DNA of 64,000 bases from Lachnospiraceae bacterium (GTDB lineage Bacteria > Bacillota > Clostridia > Lachnospirales > Lachnospiraceae), in contig JAFXAZ010000018.1 of assembly GCA_017521985.1 (NCBI GenBank), positions 1 through 64,000 on the forward strand, in the 5' to 3' direction. Below, one piece after another: positions 52,165 to 62,039 of the stretch. Both the position numbers and the translations under genes were made by a program. Within the stretch, counting starts at the first letter, position 1. Each line of letters opens with the position of its first letter. Under the pieces are notes generated by a model. The model saw nothing but the letters and a program-made list of their open reading frames with translations, was not told where the DNA came from and did not search any database.

Positions 52165-54624
52165 TTACATAGTAACCTTATCTAAGTTCCAAATAGTCTG
52201 TGCATACTCTTCAATCGTTCTGTCAGAAGTAAACTTACCGCAGGATGCAGTGTTTAACATTGCCATTCTTGCCCAACGTTTTTCGTCACGGTATGCCTTC
52301 TCTACTTCTACCTGTGCTGCTGCATAAGCCTTGAAGTCTTTAAGGATGAAGTACGTATCAGCTCTGCGGCCGCCGTCATGTTCTAAAAGGCTATTGTACA
52401 GTGGTCTGAATAACTCAGGGTCCTGTGGAGAGTATGTGCCATTGATTAACTGCATTAATACCCTGCGGATATCATCATCTAAGTTGAAAATTTCCTTTGG
52501 ATCATAACCACCGTTATTCTCGTAGTTAATAACCTCATCTGCACTCAAACCAAAGATAAATGCATTGTCAGCACCTACTTCTTCTACGATTTCTACATTT
52601 GCACCATCCATGGTACCAAGAGTAGGAGCACCATTTAACATAAACTTCATATTACCGGTACCGGAAGCTTCCTTAGATGCAGTAGAAATCTGCTCTGAAA
52701 CATCTGCTGCCGCAAAAATCCACTCTGCATTGGACACACGGTAGTTCTCGATAAATACGACCTTAATTTTTCCGCCGATAGAAGCATCATTATTGATAAC
52801 ATCTGCAACGGAGTTGATTAACTTAATGGTAAGCTTTGCAATACGATAACCAGCTGCTGCCTTTGCACCAAAGATAAAGGTTCTTGGATAGAAGTCCATA
52901 TTCGGGTTGTCTTTTAACTGGTTGTATAAATACATAACGTGTAAAATATTTAATAACTGACGTTTGTACTCATGAAGTCTCTTAACCTGTACGTCAAAAA
53001 TAGAACGTGGGTCAACCTCTACACCATTGTGCTCTAAGATATACTTCGCCAGGCGAATCTTATTCTGGTACTTGATGTTCATAAACTCATGCTGAGCTTT
53101 TTCATCATCAATGTATAATTTTAACTTCTCAATCTTTGGAAGGTCTGTAATCCATTCATCCCCAATATGGTCTGTTACCCACTTAGCCAATAAAGGATTA
53201 CCGTGTAATAAGAATCTACGCTGTGTGATACCGTTTGTTTTATTATTAAACTTTTCAGGCATCATCTGATAGAAATCCTTTAATTCCTGATTCTTTAAGA
53301 TTTCTGTATGAAGTCTCGCTACACCATTTACAGAGTAACCAGCTGCAATTGCAAGGTGAGCCATCTTAACCTGACCATCATAAATAATAGCCATCTTACG
53401 AACCTTATCAAAATCACCCGGATATTTTTTCTGAATTTCAGCCACAAAACGACGGTTGATTTCTTCTACAATCTGGTAAATACGTGGCAATAATCTGCTG
53501 AACAGTTCGATTGGCCACTTTTCAAGTGCTTCTGCCATAATGGTATGGTTTGTATAAGCACATGTCTTGGAAGTAACTTCCCATGCTTCATCCCATTCTA
53601 ACTTATATTCATCCAGCAAAATACGCATCAACTCTGCTACCGCTACCGTTGGATGTGTATCATTTAACTGGAAGGTAACCTTTTCATGGAACTTGCGAAT
53701 ATCATCATGCTTCTTCATGTACTTTGCTACTGCTTCCTGAACGGATGCAGAAATAAAGAAGTACTGCTGTTTTAAACGAAGCTCTTTACCTGCATAGTGG
53801 TTATCGTTTGGATAGAGAACCTCTACGATATTGCGAGCAAGGTTCTCCTGCTCAACTGCTTTCTTGTAATCACCCTTGTCAAAAGAGTCTAACTGGAAGC
53901 ATTCTACTGCTTCTGCATCCCAAATACGCAATGTATTTACAATACCATTGCCATAACCAACGATTGGCATATCAAACGGTACCGCACGTACAGACTGATA
54001 GCCTTCCTGTACAAAATGTGCACGCCCCTTCTCATCCATACGAGTTGTAACGTAACCGCCAAACTTCACTTCCTTTGCATATTCCGGTCTGCGAAGTTCG
54101 AATGGGTTTCCGTCTGCTAACCATACATCCGGCACTTCAATCTGGAATCCATCACGGATTTCCTGTTTAAACATACCATAGCGATAACGGATACCACAAC
54201 CATAAGCTGCATAATTTAAGGTTGCCAAAGAATCTAAGAAACAAGCTGCAAGACGTCCTAAACCACCGTTACCAAGTGCTGCGTCCGGCTCCTGGTCTTC
54301 AACGATATTTAAATCAAGACCAAGCTCCTCTAAAGCTTCCTTTACACCTTCATAAGCCTGTAAGTTGATTAAGTTGTTACCAAGGGCTCTGCCCATAAGG
54401 AATTCCATAGACATGTAGTAAACAATTTTTGGATCCTGTTCGTCATATGCCTCCTGAGTAGCAATCCAATTATCAATAATAGTATCTTTAATTGCATAGG
54501 AAACTGCCTGAAAAACCTGCTGCTTACTAGCCTCTTTTAATGTTTTACGATATAAAGTTTTAACATTTGCTTCCACTTCTTTTTTGAAAGCTGTTTTATC
54601 AAATTTAAGATTTGTGTTCGCCAT
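52165..54624 (-). CDS. glgP: glycogen phosphorylase
   Basis: 819 residues. Pyridoxal-phosphate lysine in EASGTGNMKFMLNGA, substrate motifs GNGGLGRLAACFLDSLATL and HVMYLYNQLKD. It releases glucose-1-phosphate from glycogen or maltodextrin. It is read towards mscL, 67 bp away. Confidence 0.97.
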   Translation of the reverse strand: MANTNLKFDKTAFKKEVEANVKTLYRKTLKEASKQQVFQAVSYAIKDTIIDNWIATQEAYDEQDPKIVYYMSMEFLMGRALGNNLINLQAYEGVKEALEELGLDLNIVEDQEPDAALGNGGLGRLAACFLDSLATLNYAAYGCGIRYRYGMFKQEIRDGFQIEVPDVWLADGNPFELRRPEYAKEVKFGGYVTTRMDEKGRAHFVQEGYQSVRAVPFDMPIVGYGNGIVNTLRIWDAEAVECFQLDSFDKGDYKKAVEQENLARNIVEVLYPNDNHYAGKELRLKQQYFFISASVQEAVAKYMKKHDDIRKFHEKVTFQLNDTHPTVAVAELMRILLDEYKLEWDEAWEVTSKTCAYTNHTIMAEALEKWPIELFSRLLPRIYQIVEEINRRFVAEIQKKYPGDFDKVRKMAIIYDGQVKMAHLAIAAGYSVNGVARLHTEILKNQELKDFYQMMPEKFNNKTNGITQRRFLLHGNPLLAKWVTDHIGDEWITDLPKIEKLKLYIDDEKAQHEFMNIKYQNKIRLAKYILEHNGVEVDPRSIFDVQVKRLHEYKRQLLNILHVMYLYNQLKDNPNMDFYPRTFIFGAKAAAGYRIAKLTIKLINSVADVINNDASIGGKIKVVFIENYRVSNAEWIFAAADVSEQISTASKEASGTGNMKFMLNGAPTLGTMDGANVEIVEEVGADNAFIFGLSADEVINYENNGGYDPKEIFNLDDDIRRVLMQLINGTYSPQDPELFRPLYNSLLEHDGGRRADTYFILKDFKAYAAAQVEVEKAYRDEKRWARMAMLNTASCGKFTSDRTIEEYAQTIWNLDKVTM

Positions 54625-54667
54625 CGTGAACCACCCTTCTAAAATAATAAATTAATTTTTCCCCATT

Positions 54668-57600
54668 TTACACACGTTCTACCGCAATTATAACATTTTC
54701 GCCATTAACATTCCACTCTTTTGCGTTTGCTAACTTCACATTTTTCTCAATGCTGTCTGCTAAAACCTTGCCTGCAATCATTGCCTGATTCTTAGCTACA
54801 ATGTTGGCCAGTTTGTCATTATCATTGATAGAAACCTTGATGTGATCCATAACCTCGAAGTCCGCTTCCTTACGCATGGTCTGAATTTTTGAAATCACTT
54901 CATAAACAAAGCCTTCTTCAATAAGCTCTGCTGTAAGATTGGTATCCAATACAACGGTTACGGTGTTGTCTGCTTCGGTAGCATAACCTTCCTTCTGCTT
55001 CATGTCAATAAGAAGATCTGCTTCGGTAAGAATTACCTCTACTTCACCCACCATAAACTTAATAGCACCTTCATTCTTTAATTCAGCATATGCAGCGTTA
55101 CCGTCCAATGATGCAAGATGCTTCTGAATGCCGCCTAACTGCTTGCCATACTTCGGACCTACGGTACGAAGCTGTGGCTTAAAGGTATAGGTAGTAAAGG
55201 ATGAAACATCCTCGGTAAATACAACCTTCTTTACATTTAATTCATCTGCAATAATATCTAAATAGAACTGGTCTAATACAACCGGTGCCTTTACAATCAT
55301 TTCACCGATTGGCTGGCGATTCTTGATATTGGCAGTATTTCTGCATGCACGGCCCATAACAACAACCTTTAAAAGTTCGTCCATATCCTCTTCTAATTTT
55401 GCATCGATCATAGACTCGTCTGCAACCGGGAAGTCACATAAATGAATACTTTCCGGAGCATTCTTGTCGATAGAACAAACAAGGTTCTGGTAGATTTCTT
55501 CTGTCATAAACGGAATCATAGGTGCAGCACACTTACACATGGTAACAAGCGCTGTATACAGAGTCATATAAGCGTTAATCTTATCCTGTTCCATGCCTTT
55601 TGCCCAGAAACGCTCGCGACTGCGGCGAACATACCAGTTACTCATATCATCCACGAAATCCTGTAATGCTCTTGCTGCTTCCGGAATACGATAGTTTTCT
55701 AAGTGATTATCTACGGTCTTAATTAACGTATTTAACTTAGATAACAGCCACTTATCCATAACCGGAAGTTTATCATATTCCAAGGTATACTTGGTAGCAT
55801 CAAAATTATCAATATTTGCATAGAGTACAAAGAATGCGTAGGTATTCCATAAAGTACCCATAAATTTACTGCGGCCTTCTGTAACGGCTCTGTCATGGAA
55901 ACGGTTTGGTAACCATGGGGCAGAATTGATATAGAAATACCAGCGAATCGCATCCGCACCGTGTGTATTTAATGCATCAAATGGGTCAACCGCATTGCCC
56001 TTAGACTTACTCATCTTCTGACCGTTCTCATCCTGTACATGTCCCAGAACGATAACGTTTTCATAAGGAGCCTTGTTAAACAATAAGGTAGACTCCGCCA
56101 ATAAAGAGTAGAACCATCCACGTGTCTGGTCTACTGCTTCAGAAATAAACTGTGCAGGGAACTGAGCCTCAAAAAGCTCTTTATTTTCAAACGGATAATG
56201 ATGCTGAGCAAAAGGCATTGCACCACTATCAAACCAGCAGTCAATAACCTCCGGTACACGCTTCATAGTGCCGCTACATTCCGGACACTTGATAGTAATT
56301 TCATCGATATATGGTCTGTGAAGTTCTACAGTAAGTGCCTCATCGTTTCCGCTCATTTCCTTTAATTCCTGGCGGCTTCCGATTGCATGGAGCTTACCAC
56401 AGTCCTTACATTCCCAAACATTCAGCGGAGTACCCCAATAACGGTTACGAGAAATACCCCAATCCTGAATATTCTCTAACCAGTCACCAAAACGGCCTTT
56501 ACCGATAGACTCCGGAATCCAGTTGATGGTATTGTTGTTGCGGATTAAGTCTTCCTTAACAGCAGTCATTTTGATAAACCAGGATTCGCGGGCATAGTAA
56601 ATAAGCGGAGTATCACATCTCCAGCAATGCGGATAGCTGTGCTCGAACTTCGGAGCATCAAATAATAAACCATCCTTCTCCAAATCCACTAATACTAATG
56701 GGTCTGCATCCTTTACAAACTTGCCTGCGTATGGAGTTTCCTCGGTCATTTCACCCTTGCCGTTTACAAACTGAACAAATGGCAATTCATAGCGTGTGCT
56801 TACACGATTATCATCTTCACCAAAGGCAGGTGCAATATGAACTACGCCGGTACCGTCTGTAAGAGTAACATAGTTATCACAAACTACATAGTGGCCTTTT
56901 TTGCGCTGCTTTGCAACAAAATCACCGGTGCATGCAAAAAGCGGCTCATATTCTTTGTATTCTAACTCCTTACCGGTGAAGGTTTCCAATACTTCATAGG
57001 CTGCAATACCGTTTTCTTTGTCTGCAAATTTGCCTAAAACAGTATCTAATAAAGCTTCTGCCATATAATAAGTATAACCATCCGCAGATTTTACTTTTGC
57101 GTAGGTTTCTTTTGGGTTTACACAAAGACCAACGTTACTTGGCAAAGTCCAAGGTGTGGTGGTCCATGCAAGGATGTAAGCATCCTCGTCTTTTACTTTG
57201 AAACGAACGATAGCGGAACGTTCCTTTACATCTTTGTAGCCCTGTGCTACTTCGTGAGAAGATAACGGGGTACCACAACGAGGGCAGTAAGGTACAATCT
57301 TAAAGCCCTTATATAATAAGCCCTTATCCCAGATAGTCTTTAATGCCCACCATTCAGACTCAATGAAATCATCATGGTAAGTTACATATGGGTCATCCAT
57401 ATCCGCCCAGAAGCCAACGGTACCGGAGAAATTCTCCCACATACCTTTGTACTTCCAAACGCTTTCCTTACACTTGTCGATAAATGGATCCAGACCGTAT
57501 TCTTCAATCTGCTCCTTGCCATCAAGACCTAACAGTTTTTCTACTTCCAGTTCAACCGGAAGTCCATGGGTATCCCAACCAGCCTTACGAGGAACCATAT

Positions 57601-57829
57601 ATCCTTTCATGGTGCGGTATCTCGGAATCATATCCTTGATAACGCGAGTCAAAACGTGACCGATATGTGGTTTACCATTTGCAGTTGGAGGTCCGTCATA
57701 AAAAGTATATGTCGGGCAGCCTTCACGCTGCTTCATGCTCTTTCTAAAGATGTCATTATCGTTCCAGAATTTTTCTGTAGCTTTTTCACGTTCTACAAAG
57801 TTTAAATTAGATGATACTTTGTTATACAT
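54668..57829 (-). CDS. ileS: isoleucine--tRNA ligase, long (type 2-like) form
   Basis: 1053 residues from the ATG at 57829; the frame upstream to 57916 is within the T-box leader. Class I motifs GPPTANGKPHIGH and KMSKSKGN, CPRC/CWRC/CKDC/CPEC zinc knuckles, and a long C-terminal region. The length matches the longer type-2 (eukaryote-like) IleS group, some of which resist mupirocin; that trait is inferred only from type. Confidence 0.95.
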   Translation of the reverse strand: MYNKVSSNLNFVEREKATEKFWNDNDIFRKSMKQREGCPTYTFYDGPPTANGKPHIGHVLTRVIKDMIPRYRTMKGYMVPRKAGWDTHGLPVELEVEKLLGLDGKEQIEEYGLDPFIDKCKESVWKYKGMWENFSGTVGFWADMDDPYVTYHDDFIESEWWALKTIWDKGLLYKGFKIVPYCPRCGTPLSSHEVAQGYKDVKERSAIVRFKVKDEDAYILAWTTTPWTLPSNVGLCVNPKETYAKVKSADGYTYYMAEALLDTVLGKFADKENGIAAYEVLETFTGKELEYKEYEPLFACTGDFVAKQRKKGHYVVCDNYVTLTDGTGVVHIAPAFGEDDNRVSTRYELPFVQFVNGKGEMTEETPYAGKFVKDADPLVLVDLEKDGLLFDAPKFEHSYPHCWRCDTPLIYYARESWFIKMTAVKEDLIRNNNTINWIPESIGKGRFGDWLENIQDWGISRNRYWGTPLNVWECKDCGKLHAIGSRQELKEMSGNDEALTVELHRPYIDEITIKCPECSGTMKRVPEVIDCWFDSGAMPFAQHHYPFENKELFEAQFPAQFISEAVDQTRGWFYSLLAESTLLFNKAPYENVIVLGHVQDENGQKMSKSKGNAVDPFDALNTHGADAIRWYFYINSAPWLPNRFHDRAVTEGRSKFMGTLWNTYAFFVLYANIDNFDATKYTLEYDKLPVMDKWLLSKLNTLIKTVDNHLENYRIPEAARALQDFVDDMSNWYVRRSRERFWAKGMEQDKINAYMTLYTALVTMCKCAAPMIPFMTEEIYQNLVCSIDKNAPESIHLCDFPVADESMIDAKLEEDMDELLKVVVMGRACRNTANIKNRQPIGEMIVKAPVVLDQFYLDIIADELNVKKVVFTEDVSSFTTYTFKPQLRTVGPKYGKQLGGIQKHLASLDGNAAYAELKNEGAIKFMVGEVEVILTEADLLIDMKQKEGYATEADNTVTVVLDTNLTAELIEEGFVYEVISKIQTMRKEADFEVMDHIKVSINDNDKLANIVAKNQAMIAGKVLADSIEKNVKLANAKEWNVNGENVIIAVERV

Positions 57830-57853
57830 GTCTTTCAATTCCTTTCTTGAAAA

Positions 57854-58093
57854 TAAAAAACTCCATCCGTAAAAGGATGAAGCTATAAAAGTTTCATTAT
57901 ACCACCTGTTACGCATACTCCCCGCCGTGACGGTTTTATATGTTGTCCGATAACGGCAGACTGCCGGTCCAGGCTACTGATTTCACCCGACTGCTCAGAA
58001 GTGATATTCACGCACTGCATACTCACACCGGGCTTGCACCATCCCCGACTCGCTTTGGCTTTCCACAAAGGCTACTGTCTTCCTCAACGCATT
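57854..58093 (-). promoter_or_regulatory. T-box leader of ileS
   Basis: About 240 nt from the promoter to the ileS start. The antiterminator region carries AGGTGGTAT (complement of 57899-57906) followed by a terminator hairpin with arms CTCCATCC (57861-57868) and GGATGAAG (57875-57882) and a U-run. An ATC triplet at 58002-58004 (complement) in a Stem-I-like structure is the likely isoleucine specifier. Confidence 0.9.
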
Positions 58094-58099
58094 TTCTCT

Positions 58100-58127
58100 A
58101 ATATACTGATTATATTTACTTTGTCAG
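58100..58127 (-). promoter_or_regulatory. ileS T-box promoter
   Basis: Minus strand CTGACA (complement of 58122-58127), 16-bp spacer, TATATT (complement of 58100-58105). Confidence 0.6.
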
Positions 58128-58163
58128 GATTTGTAAAGCCCCAAAATTACAAAAATAACCTAT

Positions 58164-58336
58164 TTATGCTGTAATTTCGTACTTTGTCTTTAATTCACGA
58201 AACCTGTTAAAGGCAATAAAGCCTTCTTTCTGCAGTCTTCCTACTACAATTCCGGCATCAATACCTACACTATCCGCAAAGCGGCATATTGCAGATTTGC
58301 CAAAATCACCGGCGGATACAAACGCTCTTCGCTGCT
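58164..58336 (-). pseudogene. remnant of a HigA/ImmA-type antitoxin gene (C-terminus only)
   Basis: The frame encodes FADSVGIDAGIVVGRLQKEGF and continues to FNRFRELKTKYEI. This closely follows the C-terminal end of HigA-type antitoxins fused to an ImmA/IrrE-like domain (IDxxPGIVVGRLQ...L). Nothing of the helix-turn-helix or the peptidase motif is present, and the frame runs into the following gene without a proper start, so only the tail remains. Confidence 0.6.
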
Positions 58337-58918
58337 TTAATCTATATCTACGCGAACAAACCCCCAGGAATCCCAGGTCCAGACACTTTCCTCTCCAGAC
58401 CTGTCCGTCAGGCACAAAAGACGACCTGACGTCTCTGCTGCCCTTGCGGTAATATCTAAAATATCCTTTCCGATATAGGAGGACATCCATTTTGCCTGAA
58501 CATCCTCCTGCAAAAATTCATACACAAAGATATGCTGCACCCAGTCCTGCTCATCCTCTTCAACCCAAATAGGCTTCACATCCCCGTAATGTCCTTTCCT
58601 CCAGCAAAGAAGAATTAACTCATCCTGCCCATTACGGTCTATATCAGCAGCCAATGCTTTTTGTACCTTCACATCCTTCTCTGTGGTCCAAATCATAGTA
58701 TCTTTATAAGAAACGCGCACGGTTTTTCCTGTTAAGGTAATCTCATACTGTCCGGAAGCATCCTGAAACGTGCCATGCTCCCACACAATCCATTGGGGTA
58801 AAAAGGTATCTCGATTCCACAACCAATATCCAACTGCACCAACACATAAAAATACTGCAATTATTATCAGACATTTCGAGAAAGCACTTACAAAATTCTT
58901 ATATTTAATAACTCTCAT
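58337..58918 (-). CDS. signal-anchored protein with FG-GAP/VCBS-like segment
   Basis: 193 residues. An N-terminal transmembrane helix (about 14-32), then a beta-rich domain with AADIDRNGQDELILLCWR, an FG-GAP/VCBS-like calcium-binding motif. The ATG lies within the last codons of the DUF3160 gene (14-nt overlap). It is the last gene of the ECF-sigma operon. Function unknown. Confidence 0.75.
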   Translation of the reverse strand: MRVIKYKNFVSAFSKCLIIIAVFLCVGAVGYWLWNRDTFLPQWIVWEHGTFQDASGQYEITLTGKTVRVSYKDTMIWTTEKDVKVQKALAADIDRNGQDELILLCWRKGHYGDVKPIWVEEDEQDWVQHIFVYEFLQEDVQAKWMSSYIGKDILDITARAAETSGRLLCLTDRSGEESVWTWDSWGFVRVDID

Positions 58919-61289
58919 AACGATAGCTTGCCGTCCATTCCGGTTGTTTTATCGGCTTTTCTGTTACATAGTTCCAGTCCTCGCCCACCTGTATTCCCAT
59001 CATTTGGCGCCACTTGGTATCCGTAAGGCGGTCATCCATCGGCCATTCAAACTGATAGAAGGAGTAAACACTACCCTGTGCCAGTTTTATTTTACCATCC
59101 ACCTTAACTGCCACTATAATTCGGGATGGGTTTCCGGTAGCAGTCTCCAAAATGGTTCCACTCGGGTTTGTAGCAATATCTACCACAACGGCAGCCGGAT
59201 ATTCCTGCGCTGCAATATAATTGTCTTTTCCATCTCGAACCACCTCATACCAGAAGTGCTCGATATTACCGCCGTAACCTTTAATAAAATCGTACTCTTC
59301 ATCGGTCAACACTACATCTTGAAGTTCTTTATTGGAAATGGTCAATAATTTCTCTGCAATCATCACAAGTCGAGATAAATTTTCCTCTTCAACCTGGGAA
59401 AGCATTCCATATTCCTTCAGTCCTTTTGCCGTCATTTCTGCCAAAGAAATAAACCGTTCATAAACCAGTGGTTCCGGCTCCACATATCCTCTGTCATCCG
59501 CATCTTCTACATTATAACCACCCATCTCTGCAATAACCTGCTTTGCGTAAAGAATGGTATCATGCTTTAGCTCTGTAAAGCTGCCGGCAAAGGACTCCAG
59601 ATTTTTCTTCGTCCATTCCTCATTCTGCATAAACATCGGATAGCCCTCACCTTTTTCCGTAAGCAACGGACGAAGGGTATTCAGCCAGCTTGCATAGAGA
59701 CTGGCGTTCCAAAGAGCTGTATTTTCCATGGAAAGCCCTGCTCTTAGTTCATTCATATTTTCCGTGTAGCCTGCATACTCCGTGGCACCATTTTCCTCTA
59801 AGATATCAAGTGCCGCATCACTTCCCAGAGCCGCCGGCACATCCAGTACATCCGGAAGCATACGCCTTTCGCCCTCATTATTGGCACCCACACGACTGTA
59901 AATCAGATTTTGCATTATCGTGGCATCGATAGTAAAACGCTGTCCCATAAAGCGGAACCCTAAAATTTCATTATTTTCCCCATCTTCAATTGGAATGGAA
60001 TTAATCTGCGGTGCACGCAGCTTTGCTGTCTCCTGGTGGAATGTCGCAAATGCTTCCTCCTTTCCGATAAGCCCCTTTGTACCAACAGCGGCACCGTATA
60101 CCTTTTGAATCAGCGGTGCATATTCATACACCATTAAATCATCACTGGCTCCTGCAAAGAAAGCAGTCACTGTATAAATTGCTTCCCACAAACCAGCCGC
60201 CTCTACATCTTCCGCCAATGCCTGCGTTATCAAAAGTGCACTTCTGTCCAAATCTTCCACACTTTGTTTAAAATGGATACGACCATACCACATCATTGCC
60301 CTAAAATATGCTTCCAGGCGCTCATCTCCTTCATAATAACCGCGCACGATGTACTGGGTATAGTCTTCATAGGCTCCGGTAATTTCCGAAATCTCTATTT
60401 TTTCCGCGCTATTAATTCGCGCAAGCTCCGTCTCCACCACACTCTGCACTTCGTCCAAAACAACCGTATTCTCATTCTGAAGCTTGGCACCTATGGTAAA
60501 AAATGCCACATTACGAAGTGCTGCACTTTCCCATTCACTGCCCTTTAACTGCCCATATTGATCCAAACTGTTTTCCAACATTTGTGCACTCAAATCAGAA
60601 AGACCGCCTGCAAGATAATCAAGCTCTATATTTTTCAGCAAATGACTGAAATACAAATGATAGGTATGCATAAGAGAGTCGACCGTCACAAAGTTTGGTA
60701 TTTGTCTATAACGGTTTTCTTCATAAATTTCAAAAAACTCACTTCCTGCAGAAAATGTTACAACAAACCCATTCTGCACCAGCTTTTTTACCATCTCACT
60801 ATCCGGTTCTATGTAAAATTTGTCCAGATTTATAATATTACTCAGATCGGCTGCCACGCTGTAACTTTCCACGGATGGCGTGACAGCGCTTGATTCACCT
60901 TGCTGCAGACCGCTCAAAAACACTGCCCTCTCGGCGGAATACAAATCAACCGGTGCGGCTGTCAAATGAAGCGGCTCTGCCTCAGTGGGCTCACTTCCCA
61001 CTGCTACGATGCTCTCCTCTCCGGCCTTGCTCCCCTCTGACTGTGCATCGGATGAAGCCATCACCATTGTCTCTTCAACTTCCTCTAAGTTGCCTTCGCT
61101 GCTTGTACTTGGAATATTAATATTCTGTTGTAATAGAATAGTCGAACCTACCGCTATAAGGCACAGACAAGCAACCATGGCACCCCATTTGAGCCGGATT
61201 GGTTGTTTGGATTTTTTTACTTGCTTTGCCTCTTTAATTTTTTCATCGCTAATATCGCCGATTGCTTTATATAAGTTTTCGTTTGTCAT
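58905..61289 (-). CDS. membrane-anchored DUF3160 protein, probably an anti-sigma partner
   Basis: 794 residues. A short cytoplasmic N-terminus (MTNENLYKAIGDISDEKIKEAKQ), a transmembrane helix (about 34-54), an acidic Ser/Glu linker, then a large extracytoplasmic DUF3160 domain. The first 30 residues look like the anti-sigma segment used by Clostridia ECF operons. The ATG overlaps the sigma gene by 4 nt. DUF3160 function is not known. Confidence 0.82.
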   Translation of the reverse strand: MTNENLYKAIGDISDEKIKEAKQVKKSKQPIRLKWGAMVACLCLIAVGSTILLQQNINIPSTSSEGNLEEVEETMVMASSDAQSEGSKAGEESIVAVGSEPTEAEPLHLTAAPVDLYSAERAVFLSGLQQGESSAVTPSVESYSVAADLSNIINLDKFYIEPDSEMVKKLVQNGFVVTFSAGSEFFEIYEENRYRQIPNFVTVDSLMHTYHLYFSHLLKNIELDYLAGGLSDLSAQMLENSLDQYGQLKGSEWESAALRNVAFFTIGAKLQNENTVVLDEVQSVVETELARINSAEKIEISEITGAYEDYTQYIVRGYYEGDERLEAYFRAMMWYGRIHFKQSVEDLDRSALLITQALAEDVEAAGLWEAIYTVTAFFAGASDDLMVYEYAPLIQKVYGAAVGTKGLIGKEEAFATFHQETAKLRAPQINSIPIEDGENNEILGFRFMGQRFTIDATIMQNLIYSRVGANNEGERRMLPDVLDVPAALGSDAALDILEENGATEYAGYTENMNELRAGLSMENTALWNASLYASWLNTLRPLLTEKGEGYPMFMQNEEWTKKNLESFAGSFTELKHDTILYAKQVIAEMGGYNVEDADDRGYVEPEPLVYERFISLAEMTAKGLKEYGMLSQVEEENLSRLVMIAEKLLTISNKELQDVVLTDEEYDFIKGYGGNIEHFWYEVVRDGKDNYIAAQEYPAAVVVDIATNPSGTILETATGNPSRIIVAVKVDGKIKLAQGSVYSFYQFEWPMDDRLTDTKWRQMMGIQVGEDWNYVTEKPIKQPEWTASYRYESY

Positions 61290-61846
61290 AGCTCATAACC
61301 CCTTTCTATTAAATATTTTTGTAATTTTGTTCTGATACGACTAAGTATCATTGACACCGTGTTCTCTCTCATATCAAACTGCCTTGCAATCTCTGCAACA
61401 CTATCTGTATACCAGTATCTACATATAAATATACTTCTTTTTTCTAATGAAAGCGTGTCCAGAAATGAATCAATGGATTTTACCAATTCCTTGTATTCTA
61501 TTTCTTGTTCAATATTGTTCTTTCCGGAAACACATTCACTTAGTTCATCTAATACTGCGGAAAGCTCTCCTCCGCCACGTTTGTCTGCATGGTTATGCTT
61601 GTATCGGTTAAAGGATACGTTTCGTGTGATTTTACCTAGAAAAGTGGATAGCATATCGGGTCTGTGAGGCGGCATAGCGTTCCATGCCTTCATGTATGTA
61701 TCGTTAACGCATTCTTCTGCATCTTCCTTATTGCCAAGAATATTTTTGGCAATAAACATGCAGTAGTTACCATATTTCGTTGCCGTTTCTGTTATCGCTT
61801 TTTGGTCTCTATCCCAGTACAACTGTACTATTCTGATATCGTCCAT
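61286..61846 (-). CDS. ECF-type RNA polymerase sigma factor
   Basis: 186 residues: region 2 (CMFIAKNILGNKEDAEECVNDTYMKAWNAM) and region 4 (RSIFICRYWYTDSVAEIARQFDMRENTVSMILSRIR). A GGAAC-like element (complement of 61900-61904) upstream could mark an autoregulated promoter. It heads the operon with the DUF3160 protein. Confidence 0.92.
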   Translation of the reverse strand: MDDIRIVQLYWDRDQKAITETATKYGNYCMFIAKNILGNKEDAEECVNDTYMKAWNAMPPHRPDMLSTFLGKITRNVSFNRYKHNHADKRGGGELSAVLDELSECVSGKNNIEQEIEYKELVKSIDSFLDTLSLEKRSIFICRYWYTDSVAEIARQFDMRENTVSMILSRIRTKLQKYLIERGYEL

Positions 61847-61969
61847 ATCAAAACCCCCTTCCCAAATTCCTTATCCTTTCATCTATATACACAACTTTTG
61901 TTCCAAAATCTCACACTATTCCCTAAATTTCCCTAAATTTATATACCTATTATATCAAAATACAGAATA

Positions 61970-62005
61970 AAAGGACATAGCAAAATCGACCTTGCCATGT
62001 CCTTT
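61970..62005 (-). terminator. deoD terminator
   Basis: AAAGGACATAGCAA (61970-61983) and TTGCCATGTCCTTT (61992-62005), one mismatch, with a T-rich stretch beyond on the minus strand. Confidence 0.8.
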
Positions 62006-62039
62006 AGAATTACAACACTTATTTTTTACAAAATACTTT

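Noticed and set aside
58336-58490. 5' part of the 108-codon ORF covering the HigA-like tail
   Set aside because: Out of frame with, and fully inside, the real FG-GAP-like gene; only the part beyond 58336 resembles an antitoxin.
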